A stretch of 64,000 nucleotides of DNA, taken from NCBI RefSeq assembly GCF_000196615.1, contig NC_014306.1, positions 124,001-188,000 of the forward strand, written 5' to 3'. The first letter of the stretch is position 1; each line of letters starts with the position of its first letter. The stretch comes from Erwinia billingiae Eb661 (lineage in GTDB: Bacteria; Pseudomonadota; Gammaproteobacteria; Enterobacterales; Enterobacteriaceae). Of the stretch, positions 44,081 to 55,551 are shown one piece after another. The position numbers were made by a program, and so were the translations under genes. A model generated the notes under the pieces. It was given only the letters and a program-made list of their open reading frames with translations, was not told where the DNA came from and searched no databases.

Positions 44081-45118
44081 TCAGACTTTTTCCCGCAGGG
44101 AAGGCGCGGTACTGCCGCGAATTTTCAGTTCAAAATCTAACAGGCGGGAACCGCTGTTAACGGTTTTGCCCTGCAGCTGTTCGAGTAACAGCAACATCGC
44201 TTCCCGACCGATATTAAACCTCGGCTGGGCAACGGTGGTCAGTTGCGGGTCGCTGTAACGGGACAGTTCGATATCATCGAAGCCAATCAGCGATAAATCC
44301 TGAGGCACGCGTAACCCCATGATTTTGGCCTGCGACATCGCGCCTAGCGCCATGATGTCACTGTGACAGAACAGCGCGTCCGGCGGCTTAGGCAGCGTCA
44401 TCAGATGTTTCATCGCCCGCGAACCGGCATCGAAGGTAAAGTCGCCGCGCACAATGTAGTGTGGATCGACCGCCAGGCCATTGCGGCGTAACGCCTGGAT
44501 GTAGCCCTGCAGACGATACTGGCACAGCGGCATATCCTGCGGACCGGCAATACAGGCAATGCGACTGTGGCCGAGTTTTAGCAGATGATTAACCGCTTCG
44601 AAGGCCGCGGTCAGGTTATCGATATGCACGGTTGGCAGCTCAAGCTCAGGCGCAAATTCATTGGCCATCACCATTGGCGGAAGATTGCGCTGCTCTTCAA
44701 TCCCGGTGTCGAAAGGCACCTGTGAACCCAACAGCACCATGCCATCGATTTGACGGGTCATCACCAGGTTGAGAAAGGATTTTTCCTGCTTGTTCTGATG
44801 AGCGCAGTCGCCGATCAGTACCAGATAGCCCTGATCGGCCGCGACCACTTCAATGCCGCGGATCATCTCACTAAAGAAGGGATCACAGATGTCAGGGACG
44901 ATCACCAGGATCGTACGGGATTCGCTGCGTTTGGCACTACGGGCCATCGCGTGAGGGGAGTAACCAACGGCAAGCACCGCTTTTTCGACTTTTTTGCGCG
45001 TGGCGGCAGAGACCTTTTCCGGGTTCATCAGGGCGCGCGAAACGGTCGCCGTTGATACGCCTGCTTCTTCAGCCACGTCCTTCATGGTCGCGCCTGTTGT
45101 CTCTTGATTGTGCTCCAA
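44081..45118 (-). CDS. cytR: LacI-family repressor CytR
   Basis: A 345-residue repressor (E. coli CytR 341) of nucleoside uptake and catabolism genes, acting together with CRP. The HTH is TMKDVAEEAGVSTATVSRALMNPEKVS. The core has SRTILVIVPDICDPFFSEMIRGIE, GDCAHQNKQEKSFLNL and NEFAPELELPTVHIDN, near-identical to E. coli. The start is taken as TTG 45118 because AGGAG lies 7 bases before it and it gives the family-like N-terminus; the GTG at 45133 would lie on that ribosome site. A CRP-like half site TGTGA lies at 45263-45267. Confidence 0.93.
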   Translation of the reverse strand: MEHNQETTGATMKDVAEEAGVSTATVSRALMNPEKVSAATRKKVEKAVLAVGYSPHAMARSAKRSESRTILVIVPDICDPFFSEMIRGIEVVAADQGYLVLIGDCAHQNKQEKSFLNLVMTRQIDGMVLLGSQVPFDTGIEEQRNLPPMVMANEFAPELELPTVHIDNLTAAFEAVNHLLKLGHSRIACIAGPQDMPLCQYRLQGYIQALRRNGLAVDPHYIVRGDFTFDAGSRAMKHLMTLPKPPDALFCHSDIMALGAMSQAKIMGLRVPQDLSLIGFDDIELSRYSDPQLTTVAQPRFNIGREAMLLLLEQLQGKTVNSGSRLLDFELKIRGSTAPSLREKV

Positions 45119-45310
45119 CGCTTTTCTCCTCACGCCAGCCTGAGCTGACCTGACACTTGGGGACGATTCTAATTATAAGTAGCCGCGAGAGGTCATTTTG
45201 CAGGCCAGACACTCATGTTTATCAGATGCGGCGACAGGCTGTTACTTAATTTGCATAAAAATTGTGACTTGTGCGACTTTTTTCGATGTTACTCGCACCC
45301 GTAAGACGAT

Positions 45311-47527
<2,217 letters not shown>

Positions 47528-47576
47528 TTATGAGCGAGATAGTGTACACTGTGTCTTCCGTAATGTGCGGATTCGA

Positions 47577-47726
47577 TTGCAGCAGACGTTACCTTTCTGT
47601 ATAGTTTGCCGCCGTTGATACGGCATTATTGGTATCAAAACACCTGTTATTATTAATCCGCGTGTGGTGCCGGTGCAGGAATAATCCTGGCACGGGAGAG
47701 CGACACGGCCTTAACTGAGGTTTCCC
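47577..47726 (+). promoter_or_regulatory. rpmE promoter and leader
   Basis: -35 TTGCAG (47577-47582), 17-bp spacer, -10 TATAGT (47600-47605), giving a leader of about 115 nt. The leader can form GTGCCGGTGCAGGA / TCCTGGCAC near 47668-47693. Structured leaders that bind L31 for autocontrol are known in gammaproteobacteria (recalled); whether this is one needs a covariance search. Confidence 0.6.
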
Positions 47727-47942
47727 ATGAAAAAAGGTATTCACCCTAATTACGCTGAAGTTACTGCTAAATGTTCTTGCGGTAACGAAATCAAAACCCG
47801 CTCAACCGTGGGTCACGACCTGAACCTGGACGTGTGTGGTAACTGCCACCCGTTCTACACCGGTAAGCAGCGTGACGTTGCTAGCGGTGGTCGTGTTGAC
47901 CGCTTCAACAAGCGTTTCACTATGCCTGGCAGCAGCAAGTAA
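47727..47942 (+). CDS. rpmE: 50S ribosomal protein L31 (zinc form)
   Basis: A 71-residue protein (E. coli L31 70). [21 protein letters not shown] and [15 protein letters not shown] carry the C-x-C and C-x2-C zinc ligands of the zinc-containing paralogue. It forms part of the B1b bridge between subunits. A terminator follows. Confidence 0.98.
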   Translation: MKKGIHPNYAEVTAKCSCGNEIKTRSTVGHDLNLDVCGNCHPFYTGKQRDVASGGRVDRFNKRFTMPGSSK

Positions 47943-47981
47943 GTTGCCTGAAAGAAACGGTCTCCGTTTCGCAAGTGATGA

Positions 47982-48008
47982 AAACCCAGCTACGGCTGGG
48001 TTTTTTTA
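47982..48008 (+). terminator. rpmE terminator
   Basis: Stem AACCCAGC (47984-47991), loop TACG, stem GCTGGGTT (47996-48003), then T to 48007. Confidence 0.93.
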
Positions 48009-48023
48009 TGCCTGTCATTCCGC

Positions 48024-48926
48024 TCAGGGCTGGCGGTTAAACGCCTGCAGCCACTCAATGAAACAGCGCAGCGGCGTTGAGGTGTATTTCCTGCCGGGAT
48101 AGTAAAGCCAGAAGCTTTCAGCCGGGGCGGCAAAATCCGCCAGCACTTCCACCAGCTCACCGTTATCCAACCGGTTTTGCACCAGCTCTTTAAACACAAA
48201 AGCCAATCCTGCACCCGCGCTCGCCGCGTCTGCCATCACAAAATCATTGTCCAGCGTCAGGCTGCCCACCACCGCAACCGCCAGTGGTTTCCCTGCATCA
48301 CTGAATTCCCATTTGTAGTTCATCCCACTGGGAAAACGTCGCTGGATACAGGGAAAGTTGATTAATTCCTGAGGGTGCTTAGGGACGCCATGTAGCGCAA
48401 TATACGCCGGGCTGGCGATCACCGCTCCCCGCAATTTTCTGCCAAAGGGGATCGCCACCATATCCTGCGGGATGGCCTCGCCAAAACGAACGCCCGCATC
48501 AAATCCCCCTTCGACAATGTTCACCAGACTGTCACTGGTCGTGACCTCCAGCGCGATATCGGGATACTGCTGGCGAAAGGGCAGCAGCAATGACTGCAGG
48601 TACAGGGCTTCGGCGCTGCGCGGCATATTCAACCGCAGCGTGCCGCGCGGATCGACCCGCCAGTGATTCAGTTCATCCACCGCCAACGAAAGATCCAGCA
48701 TCGCCGGTTCAATACGCAGTAAAAATGCTTTCCCGGCATCAGTCAGTGAAACGCTGCGCGTGGTGCGATTCAGCAAGCGAACGCCGATGCGCTGTTCCAG
48801 ATTGGTCATGGTGTGACTGAGCGTCGAGGGCGTGACGTTTCGCTCCTTCGCCGCTTTGCCAAAGTTAAGATGGCGGGCGATGGCGGTGAAAATCTCTAAT
48901 TCCTGCAGCGTGGCGCGTGTTTTCAT
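48024..48926 (-). CDS. LysR-family regulator, divergent from an aldo-keto reductase
   Basis: A 300-residue LTTR. HTH (about 1-62): LQELEIFTAIARHLNFGKAAKERNVTPSTLSHTMTNLEQRIGVRLLNRTTRSVSLTDAG. The effector domain has DIALEVTTSDSLVNIVEGGFDAGVRFGEAIPQDMVAIPFG. The 99-bp gap to the divergent AKR gene is the likely operator region. No specific orthologue was recognised; it is absent from the E. coli rpmE-metJ interval. Confidence 0.9.
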   Translation of the reverse strand: MKTRATLQELEIFTAIARHLNFGKAAKERNVTPSTLSHTMTNLEQRIGVRLLNRTTRSVSLTDAGKAFLLRIEPAMLDLSLAVDELNHWRVDPRGTLRLNMPRSAEALYLQSLLLPFRQQYPDIALEVTTSDSLVNIVEGGFDAGVRFGEAIPQDMVAIPFGRKLRGAVIASPAYIALHGVPKHPQELINFPCIQRRFPSGMNYKWEFSDAGKPLAVAVVGSLTLDNDFVMADAASAGAGLAFVFKELVQNRLDNGELVEVLADFAAPAESFWLYYPGRKYTSTPLRCFIEWLQAFNRQP

Positions 48927-49025
48927 ATTCGTGATTATTTTTCACTAATCTGCTTAAAAGGCATCAATTGTTGAATAAATCTGAGCAAAGTATAACGGTT
49001 CTGTCGCCAATTACCGGAGAAGAAA

Positions 49026-50027
49026 ATGAAGCGCAGAACATTAGGCAGTCAGGGTTTTGAGGTCTCGGCCATCGGCCTCGGCTGCATGGGGATGACTTTC
49101 GCTTACGGTCACAACGATCGCCAGCAGGCGATCAACACCCTCCACCGTGCGTTCGATCTGGGCGTGGATTTTCTCGATACGGCGGAAGTTTACGGGCCTT
49201 TCAATAACGAGGAACTGCTGGCAGAGGCCCTGAAGGGGTATCAGGGACGGATTAAGGTCGCAACGAAATTCGGCTTTAACATCACTGACCAGGGGGAAGG
49301 GTGGGAACGGATTAAAGGCGTTAACAGCCAACCGGCGAATATCCGCGCCGTGGCGGAAGCGTCGTTAAAAAGGCTCAACGTTGAGACGCTGGACCTGTTT
49401 TATCAGCACCGTCCCGATCCTGCGGTGCCGATTGAAGCGGTGATGGGCACGCTGGCAGATCTGGTGCGCGAAGGTAAAATCCAGCATATCGGCCTGTCCG
49501 AAGTCTCCAGCGAGACGTTGAGAAGAGCGCAGGCTGTCTATCCGGTCACCGCTTTACAGAGCGAATACTCGTTGTGGAGCCGGGATGTTGAACAGGGCGT
49601 TTTGGCTACCTGTCAGCAGCTGAACATCGGTTTCGTGCCGTACAGTCCGCTTGGACGCGGCTTCCTGACCGGCAAGTTGCCCGATCCTGACACGCTTGAT
49701 GCCTTCGACTATCGCAGAACGCTGCCGCGTTTCCAGCCCGATGCCCTGGCGCAAAACAACAAGCTGCTCGCCCAGTTGGCGGAGATGGCATCAGGTTATG
49801 GCGCGACGTCCGCCCAGATCGCGCTGGCCTGGGTGCTGGCGAAAGGGCAGAACATCGTACCCATCCCTGGCGCGAGTAAAATCGCCAACCTGGAAGATAA
49901 CTGCAAAGCCACCGAGATTGCGCTGGCGGCTGGCGATGTCAGCCATCTTGACCGCTTATTCAGCGTTGGCAATATCGCGGGAGAACGTTATAACGCCGGT
50001 GAGTTTGGGCTGGTTGAGCGTGACTGA
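49026..50027 (+). CDS. Aldo-keto reductase (AKR13-like)
   Basis: A 333-residue (beta/alpha)8 NADPH oxidoreductase. The start MKRRTLGSQGFEVSAIGLGCMGMTFAYG is typical of this subgroup. The catalytic tetrad is visible: Asp and Tyr in FLDTAEVYGPFNNE, Lys in KVATKFGF, His in FYQHRPD. IPIPGASKIANLEDN is the NADP phosphate site. Substrate unknown. ATG 49026 follows GGAGAAG. Probably controlled by the divergent LysR protein. Confidence 0.93.
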   Translation: MKRRTLGSQGFEVSAIGLGCMGMTFAYGHNDRQQAINTLHRAFDLGVDFLDTAEVYGPFNNEELLAEALKGYQGRIKVATKFGFNITDQGEGWERIKGVNSQPANIRAVAEASLKRLNVETLDLFYQHRPDPAVPIEAVMGTLADLVREGKIQHIGLSEVSSETLRRAQAVYPVTALQSEYSLWSRDVEQGVLATCQQLNIGFVPYSPLGRGFLTGKLPDPDTLDAFDYRRTLPRFQPDALAQNNKLLAQLAEMASGYGATSAQIALAWVLAKGQNIVPIPGASKIANLEDNCKATEIALAAGDVSHLDRLFSVGNIAGERYNAGEFGLVERD

Positions 50028-50075
50028 ATGCCGTAAAGGCGATCCGCACAGGCGGTGAACCCCTAAATCACGGCC

Positions 50076-50118
50076 AAAAAAAATCCGCGAATGCTATCCA
50101 TTCACGGATTTTTTTATG
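50076..50118. terminator. Bidirectional terminator between the AKR gene and metJ
   Basis: AAAAAATCCG-C-GAATG / CATTC-A-CGGATTTTTT with loop CTATC; A/T runs on both sides. Confidence 0.95.
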
Positions 50119-50131
50119 CCTTGAGGCGGGC

Positions 50132-50449
50132 CTAGTATTCCCAGGTATCGGGATCGACGCCCATCTCACGCATGATTGCTTTGGCTTCTTCCGGGATCTC
50201 ATCGCTGCGTTCTTTACGCAGATCAACATCATCTGGCAAAGGCTGGCCGGTGAAAGCATGCAGAAACGCTTCGCAAAGCAGTTCGCTGTTAGTGGCATGA
50301 CGCAAGTTATTAACCTGACGGCGTGTCCGCTCATCGGTCAAAATTTTTAATACTTTCAACGGAATGGATACCGTGATTTTTTTAACCTGTTCGCTTTTCT
50401 TGCCGTGCTCAGCGTACGGGCTGATATATTCGCCGTTCCATTCAGCCAT
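50132..50449 (-). CDS. metJ: Methionine repressor MetJ
   Basis: A 105-residue ribbon-helix-helix repressor (E. coli MetJ 105) that uses S-adenosylmethionine as corepressor. The DNA-binding strand is [50 protein letters not shown]. It is divergent from metBL with met boxes in between, so it likely represses both directions. Confidence 0.98.
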   Translation of the reverse strand: MAEWNGEYISPYAEHGKKSEQVKKITVSIPLKVLKILTDERTRRQVNNLRHATNSELLCEAFLHAFTGQPLPDDVDLRKERSDEIPEEAKAIMREMGVDPDTWEY

Positions 50450-50645
50450 GGGTTACCTTAGTCATCATTAAATTGAAATTACCCTTTATTTCCCGGCATG
50501 CCTGCCTGTGAGCGTTGGGTATATACCGAAATTCGGCTAATTATGCCCGAAGTTAGTGACCATCACACTGCATTGGCTCAACTTTCTGTCGGCTATAGCG
50601 TCATAATCTTAACGGTTATTGTCGGTTTGCTCAATCTATACGCAA

Positions 50646-50696
50646 AGACATTTAGATGTCCAGATGTATTGACGTCCATCTTTGCGCTGTTATGCT
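50646..50696. promoter_or_regulatory. Tandem met boxes and metB promoter
   Basis: Consecutive 8-bp units AGACATTT, AGATGTCC, AGATGTAT, TGACGTCC and ATCTTTGC (50646-50685) follow the MetJ consensus AGACGTCT; the first four are good matches. A -10-like TATGCT lies at 50691-50696. Confidence 0.85.
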
Positions 50697-50735
50697 AGGG
50701 CTCTTCTTTATTATCCAGTCAGGAATATTTGCACC

Positions 50736-51896
50736 ATGACGCGTAAACAGGCAACCATCGCAGTACGCAGCGGTTTGAATGATGACGAGCAATATGGCTG
50801 CGTTGTCCCGCCGATCCACCTTTCCAGCACCTATAACTTTACCGATTTCAACGAGCCTCGCGCCCATGACTACTCTCGCCGTGGCAACCCGACGCGCGAT
50901 GTGGTTCAGCGTGCGCTGGCCGAGCTGGAAGGCGGTGCCGGTGCGGTGATGACCAATACCGGGATGTCAGCCATTAACCTGGTGTGCACGGTATTCCTGA
51001 AGCCTGGCGATCTGCTGGTGGCCCCGCACGACTGCTACGGCGGCAGCTATCGCCTGTTCGACAGCCTGAGCAAACGCGGTGCGTACCGCGTGAAGTTTGT
51101 CGATCAGGGCGATGAAGCGGCACTGAACGCGGCGCTGGCCGAAAAGCCGAAGCTGGTGCTGATCGAAAGCCCAAGCAATCCGCTGCTGCGCGTGGTGGAT
51201 ATCGCCGCCATCTGCAAAGCGTCTGCGGAAGCCGGTGCCATTACCGTGGTGGACAATACCTTCCTCAGCCCGGCCTTACAGAACCCGCTGGCGCTCGGCG
51301 CTGACGTGGTGCTGCACTCGTGCACCAAATACCTGAACGGCCACTCTGATGTGGTAGCGGGCGCGGTGATCGCGAAAGACCCGGCGCTGGTGACCGAGCT
51401 GGCGTGGTGGGCAAACAATATTGGTGCCACCGGCAGCGCGTTCGACAGCTATCTGCTGCTGCGCGGCATGCGCACGCTGGCACCGCGTATGGCGGCGGCA
51501 CAACGCAATGCGTTAGCCATCGTTGATTACCTGAAGCAACAACCGTTGGTCAAAAAGTTGTATCATCCTTCCCTGCCGGAAAACGCGGGCCACCAGTTTG
51601 CCGTTCGTCAGCAAAAAGGCTTTGGCGCGATGCTCAGTTTCGAGCTGGATGGCGATGAGCAGACCTTACGCCGTTTCCTGAAAGCGCTGGAATTGTTCAC
51701 GCTGGCAGAGTCACTGGGTGGCGTGGAAAGCCTGATTTCTCACACCGCAACCATGACCCACGCAGGCATGTCGGCTGAAGCCCGTGCCGCCGCAGGTATT
51801 TCTGAGACGCTGTTGCGCGTGTCAGTTGGAATTGAAGACCACGAAGATTTAATCGCCGATCTGGATAATGCATTCCGGATAGCGGCCGAGAGGTAA
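50736..51896 (+). CDS. metB: Cystathionine gamma-synthase
   Basis: A 386-residue PLP enzyme (E. coli MetB 386) joining O-succinylhomoserine and cysteine. QYGCVVPPIHLSSTYNFT, YSRRGNPTRDVVQRALAELEGG and MTNTGMSAI lie in the N-terminal part, and the PLP lysine in DVVLHSCTKYLNGHSDVVAG. The C-terminal SLISHTATMTHAGMS is the family end. ATG 50736 follows AGGA. metL begins 2 bp after its stop. Confidence 0.98.
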   Translation: MTRKQATIAVRSGLNDDEQYGCVVPPIHLSSTYNFTDFNEPRAHDYSRRGNPTRDVVQRALAELEGGAGAVMTNTGMSAINLVCTVFLKPGDLLVAPHDCYGGSYRLFDSLSKRGAYRVKFVDQGDEAALNAALAEKPKLVLIESPSNPLLRVVDIAAICKASAEAGAITVVDNTFLSPALQNPLALGADVVLHSCTKYLNGHSDVVAGAVIAKDPALVTELAWWANNIGATGSAFDSYLLLRGMRTLAPRMAAAQRNALAIVDYLKQQPLVKKLYHPSLPENAGHQFAVRQQKGFGAMLSFELDGDEQTLRRFLKALELFTLAESLGGVESLISHTATMTHAGMSAEARAAAGISETLLRVSVGIEDHEDLIADLDNAFRIAAER

Positions 51897-51898
51897 GT

Positions 51899-54328
51899 AT
51901 GAGTCAGTCAGCAGTGGCAGCAGGTACGCGTCAGTTGCATAAATTTGGTGGAAGCAGTCTTGCGGACGCCAAATGTTACCTGCGTGTGGCGGGGATCATG
52001 GCGGAATACAGCCATCCCGGCGATATCATGGTGGTCTCCGCTGCGGGGAGCACGACCAACCAGTTGATCAGCTGGCTGAAGTTAAGCCAGAGCGATCGGT
52101 TATCGGCTCACCAGGTGCAGCAGGCGCTGCGTCGCTATCAGAGCGAGCTGATTGCCAGCTTGCTGCCACCTGCTCAGGCAGACGGCATGATTGCCGAGTT
52201 TATTCACGATCTGGAAAAACTCGCTGCGCTGCTGGACGGCAAAATCACCGATGCAGTTTATGCCGAAGTGGTGGGACACGGCGAAATCTGGTCCGCCAGG
52301 CTGATGGCTGCGGTGCTGACACGGCAAGATATCGCGTCCAGTTGGCTGGACGCGCGTGAATTCCTCTGTGCTGAGCGTGCTGCGCAACCGGAAGTGGACG
52401 AAGGGAAATCCTGGCCGCTGCTACAGCAGCTGATGATCCAGCATCCCAACCGTCGTCTGGTGGTCACCGGTTTTATCTGCCGCAATGAAGCGGGTGAAAC
52501 GGTGCTGCTCGGTCGCAACGGCAGTGACTACTCAGCCACGCAAATTGGTGCGCTGGCGGGCGTGTCCCGCGTCACCATCTGGAGCGACGTGGCGGGCGTC
52601 TACAGTGCCGATCCGCGCAAGGTAAAGGATGCCTGCCTGTTGCCGCTGCTTCGTCTGGATGAAGCCAGTGAACTTGCGCGCCTCGCCGCGCCGGTTCTGC
52701 ACACCCGTACTCTGCAACCCGTCTCCGGCAGCGATATCGATCTGCAACTGCGTTGCAGCTATCAGCCTGAGCAGGGTTCAACCCGCATTGAGCGCGTGCT
52801 GGCTTCCGGAACGGGCGCAAGGATTGTCACCAGCCATGATGACGTCTGTCTGATTGAGTTCCATGTGCCTTCGCAGCACGACTTTGCCTCTCAGCATAAA
52901 GAGATCGATCACCTGTTGAAACGCGCGCAGCTGCGTCCGCTGGCCACCGGTGTGCATCCCGACCGCAATCTTATTCAGCTGTGCTACACCTCTGAAGTGG
53001 TCAGCAGCGCGCTGGATCTGCTGCAGGATGCGGGCATCCCTGGCCGCATTCAGCTGCGTGAAGGCATGGCGCTGGTGGCAATGGTCGGTGCGGGCGTCTG
53101 CCGTAACCCGCTGCACAGCCACCGCTTCTGGCAGCAGTTGAAAGATCAGCCGGTAGAATTTATCTGGCAGTCTGAAGACGGAATCAGTCTGGTCGCGGTG
53201 TTGCGTGTTGGCCCGACCGAAAGCCTGATCAGAGGCCTGCACCACTCGCTGTTCCGTGCGGAAAAGCGTATTGGCCTGGTGCTGTTCGGCAAAGGCAATA
53301 TCGGTTCACGCTGGCTGGAGTTGTTCGGACGTGAGCAGGAAATCCTCTCTGCCCGCACCGGCTTCGAATTTCTGCTGGCTGGGGTGGTGGACAGCCGCCG
53401 CAGCCTGCTGAACTATGACGGACTGGACGCCTCCCGCGCGCTGGCTTTCTTCGAAGATGAAGCGGTCGAGCAGGATGAAGAGTCGCTGTTCCTGTGGATG
53501 CGTGCCCACCCGTATGATGATTTGGTGGTGCTGGATGTCACCGCCAGCGAAACGCTGGCCGATCAGTATCTGGATTTCGCCAGCTACGGCTTCCATGTGG
53601 TCAGCGCCAATAAAGTGGCGGGCGCGTCAACGACCGATCGTTATCGCCAGATCCGCGATGCGTTCGCCAAGACCGGCAGCCAGTGGTTGTATAACGCCAC
53701 CGTCGGCGCGGGCTTGCCGGTGAACCATACGGTGCGCGATCTGCGTGAAAGCGGCGACAGCATTCTGTCACTCAGCGGCATCTTCTCCGGCACGCTCTCC
53801 TGGCTGTTCTTGCAGTATGACGGCACGGTGCCTTTTACCGAGCTGGTGGATCAAGCCTGGCAGCAGGGACTGACCGAGCCCGATCCGCGAGTGGATCTCT
53901 CCGGTCAGGACGTGATGCGTAAGCTGGTGATCCTGGCGCGTGAAGCGGGTTATGACATCGAGCCGGATCAGGTTCGCGTCGAGTCGCTGGTGCCGGACAG
54001 CTGTAAGGGCGAGTCGGTCGATCACTTCTTCGAAAATGGTGAGGCGTTGAACGACCAGATGCAGCAGCGTTTTGAAGCCGCTCAGGAAATGGGGCTGTTG
54101 CTGCGCTACGTGGCGCGCTTCGATGCCAATGGCAAAGCGCGCGTGGGTGTGGAAGCGGTGCGCAGCGAGCATCCGCTGGCTTCACTGCTGCCGTGCGATA
54201 ACGTCTTCGCGATTGAAAGCCGTTGGTATCGTGATAACCCGCTGGTTATCCGTGGGCCGGGGGCTGGCCGTGATGTGACCGCCGGTGCCATTCAGTCTGA
54301 CCTGAACCGTCTGGCACAACTGCTGTAA
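51899..54328 (+). CDS. metL: Bifunctional aspartokinase II / homoserine dehydrogenase II
   Basis: An 809-residue fusion (E. coli MetL 810). The aspartokinase half (about 1-300) has QLHKFGGSSLADAKCY, FICRNEAGETVLLGRNGSDYSA and SDVAGVYSADPRKV. The linker (about 310-450) holds ACT-like regulatory sequence that in MetL does not bind Thr. The homoserine dehydrogenase half (about 460-809) has VLFGKGNIGSRWLELF, VSANKVAG, YNATVGAGLPV and DPRVDLSGQDVMRKL, ending in IRGPGAGRDVTAGAIQSDL. Co-transcribed with metB. Confidence 0.98.
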   Translation: MSQSAVAAGTRQLHKFGGSSLADAKCYLRVAGIMAEYSHPGDIMVVSAAGSTTNQLISWLKLSQSDRLSAHQVQQALRRYQSELIASLLPPAQADGMIAEFIHDLEKLAALLDGKITDAVYAEVVGHGEIWSARLMAAVLTRQDIASSWLDAREFLCAERAAQPEVDEGKSWPLLQQLMIQHPNRRLVVTGFICRNEAGETVLLGRNGSDYSATQIGALAGVSRVTIWSDVAGVYSADPRKVKDACLLPLLRLDEASELARLAAPVLHTRTLQPVSGSDIDLQLRCSYQPEQGSTRIERVLASGTGARIVTSHDDVCLIEFHVPSQHDFASQHKEIDHLLKRAQLRPLATGVHPDRNLIQLCYTSEVVSSALDLLQDAGIPGRIQLREGMALVAMVGAGVCRNPLHSHRFWQQLKDQPVEFIWQSEDGISLVAVLRVGPTESLIRGLHHSLFRAEKRIGLVLFGKGNIGSRWLELFGREQEILSARTGFEFLLAGVVDSRRSLLNYDGLDASRALAFFEDEAVEQDEESLFLWMRAHPYDDLVVLDVTASETLADQYLDFASYGFHVVSANKVAGASTTDRYRQIRDAFAKTGSQWLYNATVGAGLPVNHTVRDLRESGDSILSLSGIFSGTLSWLFLQYDGTVPFTELVDQAWQQGLTEPDPRVDLSGQDVMRKLVILAREAGYDIEPDQVRVESLVPDSCKGESVDHFFENGEALNDQMQQRFEAAQEMGLLLRYVARFDANGKARVGVEAVRSEHPLASLLPCDNVFAIESRWYRDNPLVIRGPGAGRDVTAGAIQSDLNRLAQLL

Positions 54329-54338
54329 TCCTGTCTTC

Positions 54339-54366
54339 GGGGCCGGCATCCGCTGGCCCCTGATTT
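54339..54366 (+). terminator. Probable metBL terminator
   Basis: GGGGCC (54339-54344) pairs with GGCCCC (54355-54360), with a further GC/GC pair inside, followed by TGATTTT; a modest U-tract. Confidence 0.6.
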
Positions 54367-54472
54367 TCCTCAAAATTTTCCTGCCATCATGAAGTCTGTT
54401 CAACTTGAGTGAGAATTTGTCACGCATGTTGACCAACTATCTGTTGACTGAATAAGCGATTTCGTTCATTTT

Positions 54473-54504
54473 GAATGTCTGGACGTCTAAACGTATGGAT
54501 GTTC
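54473..54504 (+). promoter_or_regulatory. met boxes upstream of metF
   Basis: Four 8-bp units in register: GAATGTCT, GGACGTCT, AAACGTAT, GGATGTTC, matching the MetJ consensus AGACGTCT. They end 47 bp before metF. Confidence 0.88.
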
Positions 54505-54545
54505 AGCGAGGGATTTTTATTCTATTGCAGCGATCGATGAGGTAA

Positions 54546-55451
<906 letters not shown>

Positions 55452-55470
55452 AACGGATGAAATAAAGGAA

Positions 55471-55497
55471 AAAAGACGCCTGGAGGCGTCTTTTTTT
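55471..55497. terminator. metF terminator
   Basis: Stem AAAAGACGCC (55471-55480), loop TGGA, stem GGCGTCTTTT (55485-55494), then T. Confidence 0.95.
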
Positions 55498-55523
55498 ATG
55501 GGCGTTGCCCGCTGCAGAAATTG

Positions 55524-55543
55524 CGGGAGGCCTGAGCCTCCCG
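55524..55543 (-). terminator. ppc downstream hairpin
   Basis: CGGGAGGC (55524-55531), loop CTGA, GCCTCCCG (55536-55543); on the minus strand it is followed by CAATTTC, a short U-tract. Confidence 0.65.
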
Positions 55544-55551
55544 ACGACGGC

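Noticed and set aside
50498..50698. 66-codon open frame in the metJ-metB gap
   Set aside because: It covers the met boxes and promoter; no ribosome site or family resemblance.
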